A stretch of DNA of 64,000 nucleotides, from the NCBI GenBank assembly GCA_022578965.1, contig MU400695.1, positions 1-64,000 of the forward strand, given 5' to 3'. The DNA comes from Xylaria sp. FL1777. Lineage: Eukaryota; Ascomycota; Sordariomycetes; Xylariales; Xylariaceae. The position numbers and the translations under genes are program-made. Shown here in pieces: positions 57,924 through 64,000 of the stretch (positions within the stretch are counted from its first letter, which is position 1; each line of letters begins with the position of its first letter). The notes below the pieces were generated by a model, which saw only the letters and a program-made list of their open reading frames with translations, ran no database searches and had not been told where the DNA came from.

Positions 57924-59449
57924 TTAGGCCATTCTTTGCATCATGCCCTCCTGGCGTATTTGCCACAGTGATGCTTGATCAATAACTCCATCTGGCAAGC
58001 GTAGATGATAAACTGCATCGCCATGACACCTAATATCAACGTCCTGTAGTGCTTCGTTCTCAACCCGTAGGTAGCAGGAACCAGAGGCAACCTTCTTCCA
58101 GGACTCAACAACATCATAACTAAGATCAAGATCCCATGTACCACGCCATGTAAGTGTAGCCGTCCCACTTGCAGTATGTCTCAGGTAGATTACCGCACAT
58201 GCTTGTCCCTGTTCACTGTTCCAAAGCACCATACTTTTGAGCTGCGGCATATTTAGCGCAGCCAAACTGGCATTTTGTAATAGTGTATAAACATCTTGAC
58301 GAGGAGTTGTCTGAGCTAGTGTGGATGATGTGAGTGTCAACGACTGTAAGAGATTCCAGGCATACGGTAGCTGCTGGCACGAGGTAAAAAACTGCTGGGC
58401 ATCGATCATATATGAAATAGAGAGACGCTCAAGATTGTGACTTCGCTTAGCAAAAGCCTTAGCTAGCCGGAGATCTGCAGCTGAGCTAGCGTCCATAGAT
58501 GGGCCTGAATGTGATATAGCGTGGTTTAGTGCTAGTATAAGTTGGTTGTTAAAGTCCTTAAAGATAGATATCCTTTTCACGTGTTTTGGAAAAGCGTCCC
58601 GGATTAAAGAGGCTAATTCTATTAAGAGATTAGAAGGAAATCAAAAAGGTGTTTTAATATAATATTAAACGTACCATATGTACATGTAGTCTGGTAGTGG
58701 TATCGGCGGACACGCCATAGCTCGTAGGCTATACTTTCTAGCCGAGGGAGTTTCTCCCACAAGGCCTTTAGTACATCCGGAAATATCTCATGTCGAAGTT
58801 GTCGACGTATCACAAAGCCTGTAACGGCATAAACCTCAAGGAGATTTTTAGGGGGGGTCAAGCAGAGCGGAGAGAAGAGCCGCAATATAGTGGGCGCATC
58901 GGGAGCCTTAACCTGCTGGCCATTAACCCAGCCGTGCTTTGGGTCATGCCATTTAATAGCTTTCTCCTGCTGACTCCAATCTCCAGGATCTTCATGTCCA
59001 GGTCCAAAACAGTAGTTTTTGAACCAATGTTCTGAGTCACTCGGCGAAGATGCGTTTAGCTCGAGTATCAGACGACCTGTAGGCTGCCAGGTATTCAGGA
59101 TAGAGAAGAGCCGTGTAACAGCCTGCCCAAAATTAGAGCTGTGCTTGGGCATGGCATCTCGCTGACAAGTGGGACAGGCGTATCGGCGAAGCTTGATATT
59201 GAGACAGATGTGGTGGACAAGAGGCCTTTGTCGGATAACGAAGTATTCAAATTCGTCTAGACAGGATGCCTGCAATGTTAATTGATAGAAATTTTCTCGT
59301 TCAATAATGACCTGCCATGCTTTGCAGACAGTTGCACATAGAGCCCAGCCGCGATGTTTTTGGCGTGAGATTTCCTCGAGGATCAAAAGAGCGATCTCAG
59401 CGGGCAACGAGGCCCAGGGAAAGGCGTTATCATCGTGTCTATTCGGCAT
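57924..59449 (-). CDS. F-box domain protein
   Basis: Probable SCF ubiquitin ligase adaptor. Exons 59449-58675 and 58618-57924, joined across a 56-bp GTACGT...TAG intron in phase 1, give 489 residues; without splicing the first frame stops at 58622. The F-box is at residues about 9-55: FPWASLPAEIALLILEEI and the following WALCATVCKAWQVIIE with a typical Trp. Downstream lies a CPTC pair (residues near 95). The protein then alternates Leu-rich helices and strands without regular repeats (LPRLESIAYELWRVRR, HVKRISIFKDFNNQL, SHNLERLSISYM). This is like the degenerate leucine-rich part of many fungal F-box proteins; the target is unknown. The unsplit sense through the junction (YELASLIRDAF) supports the intron. 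Confidence 0.85.
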
Positions 59450-60350
59450 TTGAGATAGGAGCTTCCAAGGCAGTAATTGTGGCAGTAGGAAAGGAAAGAA
59501 TTTTGAGAAAAGTGGTGGGAAGTAGTGAATTGCGGAAGCAAAATGCTTTTAAGAAGCCCGCGTCTGCTAAAACCTTACCACTGGCTCCCACCCTTTGATG
59601 GCTCTATTTAAGACGTCTTTTCCTACTATGGGGTGGGCAGACGGCCCTTATCAAGGTTGTGGTAAAACCTATCTAAGAGGTACTCGTGCTTACTATTTGC
59701 TGTTCCTAATAGCATACATGTATAAAGTCAACCAACAGTAACAGAAGGCGCCTGGCGGGGCGAACTGCGGTAGAAATTCTCAACGCCGGCTTGTTGACGA
59801 GATTGGGAGAGTACGGTACGTAGGTAGTTGTCCGAAACTTGCGGACAAATACAAATGGCAGCGGATGGGTTTGTAGTAAGGTCTGGGCGGCAGAAGCTCG
59901 TTACTAAACACGCTGTACGCTATTGCTATGATAGCGACGCTAGGCAGGGGAACGATGGGATGTTAATTTCTGTACATTGTTATCTTCTACGAAGTACCTC
60001 GGCCTGCAAATTTAACATTTAACGAGAGCTGTGGACATGATATAATGAATGCGTTTAAATGCAATTGTTCACTGGTGTCAATTGGGGCTTACGTAACCTA
60101 CATTTTTCAACAGGACCGAAACAGTGGTTCAGTCCCACTTGCCTCGGCTCTTACTTGAACAAACACCAGCAAATGTCGCCGCAAAATAGTCTTACATGTA
60201 TTTGGTCAACGCGTTAGCGACGGCCTTTTGCATCAGCCCCCTGAACAACGCCTTTCCGCTGCTCAGCACGCCGGGGCCTGTTGGTGTGGGTAGGTAGCGT
60301 AGCGGACGGTAGACTCGGTCGGCTACCTACCTAGGTACCAAGTAGTCGCC
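59450..60350. promoter_or_regulatory. Divergent intergenic region
   Basis: About 900 bp between the F-box gene (-) and the thioesterase gene (+). It holds a TACCTACCTAGGTACC string about 30 bp upstream of the thioesterase start. No gene is seen. Confidence 0.5.
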
Positions 60351-61323
60351 ATGTCCTTCACAGTACGAGCGCTGCGAGGCCGCGCCCTCACTTTTCGGCC
60401 TGCCCATCTCACCTCCCGCGCCGAGGCATCTCGGCCCTTCTTCCACCGCTCCCACCGCTTTGCTAGCTCGTTCGCTGCTCCAGGTAAGCTGCTGCCTGGC
60501 GAGCCTTCTTCGTCCTCCTACAAGTCATTCTAATATTCTGATATTCTAATATCCTAATATTCTATTATTTCCAGACATCTCTGCCAGCAGACCGTCTTTT
60601 CTCCGTCGTGCTGCCAACGTCTTCGCCCTCGGCATCATATTCTTCCCGTTGGGCGTCGCAATCTTTGTTATTCCCGAGGTGCCCTACTTGACCGCCATGT
60701 TCCACCCACCGACAGATGAAGAGACGTTGGAGTTGTACAAGCCACAGACCGAGGAGGAGCGCGTAGTCGACGACTTCATAAAGAACCACCCATTGGCCCA
60801 AGAGCTACGGGCAAAGGAGGGGTTCTCCGAGTCACGACCGCACATGAAGATTCCTCCCACGTTCCGGACTTACCACTTAACTAGCGGGCTATTGTCCGGC
60901 CCGGGACGCATCGTGGTTCCTCCGCTTATCTTCGAGGAAGCCGGCGGCAAGTCAATTGTCGCTATGTCCTATCTCGGCAGCGAGCTCTGCGGCCACCCGG
61001 GCATTATTCACGGCGGTCTGCTGGCGACGATGCTCGACGAGGGACTCGCGCGGTCTTGCTTCCCCGCGCTTCCGCATAAGATCGGCGTGACGGCCAACCT
61101 CAACATCAACTACCGAGCGCCGGCCAAGGCGGGTAGCTACGTGGTCTTACACGCGAAAACCACCAATGTGGAGGGACGCAAGGCGTGGGTTGAAGGGCGT
61201 ATCGAGACCCTTGTTGGCGAGGGCGAGACGCCCGTTGTCCTCGCCGAGGCTTCAGCCTTATTCATATCGCCTAAAGAAGCTGCGGTTCGTAATATTTCTG
61301 CCCTGTCACATGCGCGACAATAA
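60351..61323 (+). CDS. Mitochondrial hotdog-fold thioesterase family protein
   Basis: Protein of the thioesterase superfamily (hotdog fold, PaaI/THEM4-like), likely hydrolysing an acyl-CoA in or near mitochondria. Exons 60351-60483 and 60575-61323 give 293 residues; the 91-bp intron contains repeated AATATTCT strings. The N-terminus (MSFTVRALRGRALTFRPAHL and on) is Arg-rich without acidic residues until Glu25, as in a mitochondrial presequence. One membrane segment follows (VFALGIIFFPLGVAIFVI, about residues 58-75). The hotdog domain has HPGIIHGGLLATMLDEG near residues 187-201, with the usual HGG and acidic residue on the long helix. ITANLNINYRAPAKAG-type strands (here VTANLNINYRAP) and a VEGRKAWVEGRIE strand follow. 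This matches the single-membrane-anchored fungal group related to yeast Fmp10. Substrate not determined. Confidence 0.87.
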
Positions 61324-62231
61324 CTGGGAGTATTTTGCTAATTCTTTTATAGATGATGGCGCGTGTTTATCCATCATGAACATACCTAGAGGACCGAAGA
61401 TCGTAATATGATGGATTCACTAAACGAATTCAAAATAGACCCCAGGGTAGAGATAGAGATACGTTGAGCGCCGTCGACAGGGGTTTTATCGTTACTAGAG
61501 TTGCTTTCCCCAAGAGGTCGGATATATAGGCCTTTTGGGAATCATATGGAGCTTGGAGTTTGGAAAACGCATTTTCACCCTTACTTGGAAAGCGCCGGGA
61601 ATAATGTACACTGAGATGTGATCACGCTATAGAATTCAAATGATGGACGTAAGTGGTGTCATAGCACGGACAGATCCGAGTAACAGATTGACTGTTCTGG
61701 AGTTAAGTGTCTCGAAACAAATATTTTAATGACAGATTTTAACCTATGCGTACACCCAAATCGAAAACAGACCTGCCCACTTTAGATAACAGCATAATCT
61801 ATGTATTACTAGAATGAAAGCAGCTGGCAATGCACAACATAATAATGGCCTATAGTGGCAGTGTTTCTACCTGGCAGGCAGGCGGTTTTCCTCTTACACA
61901 ACACCGAGAGAGACTACAACGGAGTTCTCTTTGAGGTAGGGACCGACTTCGACCTGGTGACAGAATCCAGGGTCCACCGGCTGTCGAATCAAAACTGGGG
62001 GATTGCGCGTTCCTAGTTCCACTTTTGCCAATCTTAGCCAGTTCTGGTCCAGAATATTAACACGAAACGACCAACCCTGGTAGAGAGAAAGTATGTTGCA
62101 ATTCACTCTCTCTATCAGACAGATACCATAGATAGACAGACTGGCATACCATTTTCTTTGTTTCTTTTTCTAAAGAATTGCGATTGGAGTTTTCTGTCTC
62201 GTTATCTATTGCTGGTTTTTATTAGATAAAT
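61324..62231. other. Intergenic with a possible small minus-strand gene
   Basis: About 900 bp between the thioesterase and APS kinase genes. The only candidate is the 61-codon minus-strand reading frame listed separately. The rest looks non-coding. Confidence 0.45.
61894..62152 (-). CDS. Possible 61-residue small protein, ATG-only exon 1
   Basis: Speculative. The minus strand has an ATG (62152-62150) directly followed by GTATGC. A CTCTCTACCAG acceptor precedes 62076, from which an in-frame stretch (GWSFRVNILDQNWL ... ENSVVVSLGVV) runs to a TAA at 61894. Phases agree and the stretch looks protein-like, but I recognise no family. The start lies only 79 bp from the divergent APS kinase ATG, which leaves little promoter space. 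It could be chance. Confidence 0.25.
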
Positions 62232-63582
62232 ATGGCAACGTAAGTATTCTTCCCCGGTTCTGTGTTTTTGGGTTTGCATGGTCTTTTAGATTATCCGTAT
62301 CTGCCCCTCCCCCGCTATCAGATGCTCTTCGATGGGATGTTGTCGCATAGCATCATCACCATATCTCAGGCTGGGGGAGGGAATTGCAACACATCCAGGA
62401 TCAACTCGGCAATATGACCGAGTCTAATTGTTTTTTCATGGGGATATCGTTATGATTCGCAAGGTCGATCGATCTAATTCGTCACCCAAGCATCTGCACG
62501 AACATACATACCCGATATCCCATTTCGTTGCAATGCGAGTATCACTACACCAACACAAGACATCGTGAAAAGTGAAGCAGAAAACGCAAGAAGACAGCGA
62601 CAGCCTAGGGCTAGAAGATATAACTAACGAGCAAAAACAAAACAGCAACATCACCTGGCACCCGTCCCTCTCGCGCGCCGAGCGCAACGGGCTGCGCAAG
62701 CAGCAGGGCTTCACGCTGTGGTTCACGGGCCTGTCGGCGTCGGGCAAGTCGACGGTGGCGACGGCGCTCGAGCAGCACTTACTGCACCTCGGGCTAGCGG
62801 CTTACCGCCTCGACGGCGACAACGTGCGCTTCGGCCTCAACAAGGACCTCGGCTTTTCCGACAAGGACCGCACCGAGAACATCCGGCGCATCGGCGAGGT
62901 ATGTCTTATGATTATTACTCAAGAGACCTTTTTATTTTTTTACCCCCTTCTCTCATATTCGTTCTCTCTCTCTCTCTCTCTTTATATATATATAGTTGTT
63001 TTCTATCTTATCCGCGACAAAGGGAGGCTGTGGGTGAGGTGTGGTCTCTCCAAGCCCGTGTTCTACGACTCTAGTATGAAGCTATGCTGTGCTGTGCCAC
63101 GAGAAAGAACGAACAAACACAAAAACAGGAAAGGAAAGGGGAAAAGGGGGGAAAAAAAAAAAGAGAACAATTTCACTAACGCGATCCCTCTCTCTCTCTT
63201 CGAATGAAAACAGGTCGCAAAGCTTTTCGCCGACTCGTCAACGATCGCCCTGACATCCTTCATCTCGCCGTTCAAGGCCGACCGGGACCTCGCGCGCGCC
63301 CTGCACGCCGCCAAGACGGCCGGGTCGGCCGACGAGCCCATCCCCTTCGTCGAGGTCTACGTCGAGGTCCCCATCGAGGTCGCCGAGCAGCGCGATCCCA
63401 AGGGCCTGTACAAGAAGGCGCGCACCGGCGAGATCAAGGAGTTCACGGGCATCAGCTCGCCCTACGAGGCCCCCGAGAACCCCGAGATCACCATCCACAC
63501 GGCCGAGAAGTCCGTCGAGGAATGCGTCGTCGATATCGTCTCTTGGCTGGAGGCGAAGGGTCTGATCCCCGCTGCCAAGTAA
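62232..63582 (+). CDS. Adenylylsulfate (APS) kinase
   Basis: Phosphorylates adenosine 5'-phosphosulfate to PAPS, the second step of sulfate assimilation (yeast Met14), cytosolic. Exons 62232-62239 (only 8 nt, ATGGCAAC, then GTAAGT), 62646-62898 and 63214-63582 give 209 residues. The spliced N-terminus [17 protein letters not shown] fits the fungal family consensus and confirms the tiny first exon. The P-loop GLSASGKST is at residues 31-39. [20 protein letters not shown] and [10 protein letters not shown] follow, then [13 protein letters not shown] and the lid region [25 protein letters not shown]. Length equals the usual 200-210. Introns are 406 and 315 bp, longer than most in this window, and the second contains (CT)n and (TA)n runs. 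In fungi this gene is commonly induced under sulfur limitation; no control site was identified here. Confidence 0.95.
62961..62996. repeat. (CT)n(TA)n microsatellite in APS kinase intron 2
   Basis: About nine CT units followed by a short alternating TA run, inside the second intron of the APS kinase gene. Confidence 0.8.
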
Positions 63583-63820
63583 ACCAAATAAATAAAAAGA
63601 AAATAAGACAGGAACAGTCGGTCCTAACGAGATAGATTCCTACATGTATTCAAGAAAAATAGACTTTATTTCCTTAGCTCTGAGCGGATGCTTCTCTGAT
63701 CTCTATGATGCTTCTGCTACTGCTCTGCTACTGCTCTGCTTTGGGATATAATGATGATTCTTCCACCAGTGGTATACACGCCGGACCAGCCTGCTTGGAG
63801 AAGGCGTCATGAGGAATGCC
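63583..63820. terminator. Shared 3' region of convergent genes
   Basis: About 240 bp between the APS kinase stop and the stop of the next minus-strand gene. AATAAATAAA just after the APS kinase stop resembles a polyadenylation signal. TGCTACTGCTCTGC-type repeats occur at about 63708-63740. Confidence 0.4.
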
Positions 63821-64000
63821 CTACAATTCGAACTCGTAATAGACGTAAGCCGTGTACTCGTTCCCATCACCATGACCTCCTACACCAGCCGCTGCCATTT
63901 CCGATGTTAAAGCGGCATCGTCCTTGGTTATTTTCCCCCGCTTATCTCTACCAACCGCGTTACCTCCGAGGTACGAGTATGTCGTGTCCAGCGCCGTCTT
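63821..64000 (-). CDS. C-terminal end of an unidentified protein (truncated by window)
   Basis: The minus strand is open from the window edge to a TAG at 63821. It encodes at least 59 residues ending GDGNEYTAYVYYEFEL. Other visible features are a Tyr-rich segment (ALDTTYSYLGG), a charged stretch (RDKRGKITKDD) and an Ala/Gly-rich turn. High GC third positions suggest true coding sequence. The family cannot be told from this fragment. Confidence 0.6.
   Translation of the reverse strand, partial: KTALDTTYSYLGGNAVGRDKRGKITKDDAALTSEMAAAGVGGHGDGNEYTAYVYYEFEL

Noticed and set aside
1..64000. CRISPR arrays, rRNA genes, telomeric repeats
   Set aside because: No regularly spaced direct repeats, rRNA segments or TTAGGG arrays were seen; CRISPR would not be expected in a fungal nuclear genome.

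Overview
The window is nuclear DNA of a filamentous ascomycete (Pezizomycotina, most likely Sordariomycetes). The evidence is short spliceosomal introns (about 48-410 bp, GT-AG with CTAAC/CTGAC-like branch sites), fungal-only families (RSC subunit Rsc7, TIM54, F-box proteins, a NACHT-ankyrin NLR), and an extremely AT-rich block with the signature of repeat-induced point mutation (RIP). The exact genus cannot be read from the sequence.

Layout. 1-6.1 kb is an AT-rich, ORF-free isochore of RIP-mutated repeats. At its edge lies an intact NLR-type immune receptor gene (6.6-11.1 kb). A lineage-restricted AT-hook protein (-) and the chromatin remodeller subunit Rsc7 (+) follow. From 15.7 to 30.2 kb there is a gene desert with homopolymers, microsatellites, a recurring ACTGCGTA octamer and one decayed F-box-like reading frame. 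A PHO80/Clg1-like cyclin (30.2 kb), a PSME3IP1/NIP30-like protein (33.7 kb) and TIM54 (36.3 kb, -) come next, then a fold-back MITE-like element (38.1-38.4 kb), an F-box-like gene (39.6 kb) and an isolated APH-type kinase (43.7 kb). The right part is denser: a membrane-anchored glutaredoxin (46.1 kb), a secreted type-B carboxylesterase (47.8 kb), mitochondrial prolyl-tRNA synthetase (-) head-to-head with ribosome biogenesis factor Noc1/Mak21 (+), a small protein whose first exon is only its ATG (56.4-57.1 kb, -), an F-box protein (57.9-59.4 kb, -), a mitochondrial hotdog thioesterase (60.4 kb), APS kinase (62.2 kb) and the 3' end of an unidentified gene (63.8 kb, -).

Function. Most identified genes are housekeeping: chromatin remodelling, protein import, mitochondrial translation, 60S biogenesis, sulfate assimilation, Golgi/ER thiol redox. 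The accessory layer is the NLR, the F-box genes, the APH-like kinase and the carboxylesterase. These lie next to RIP-mutated or gene-poor DNA. Exon structures were derived by hand from splice signals and reading-phase agreement; each multi-exon model given here sums to a whole number of codons. I found no clear new multi-gene system. The best leads are the NLR with its RDQGWS-type C-terminal region, the fold-back element with transition-only arm divergence, and the genes with minute first exons.
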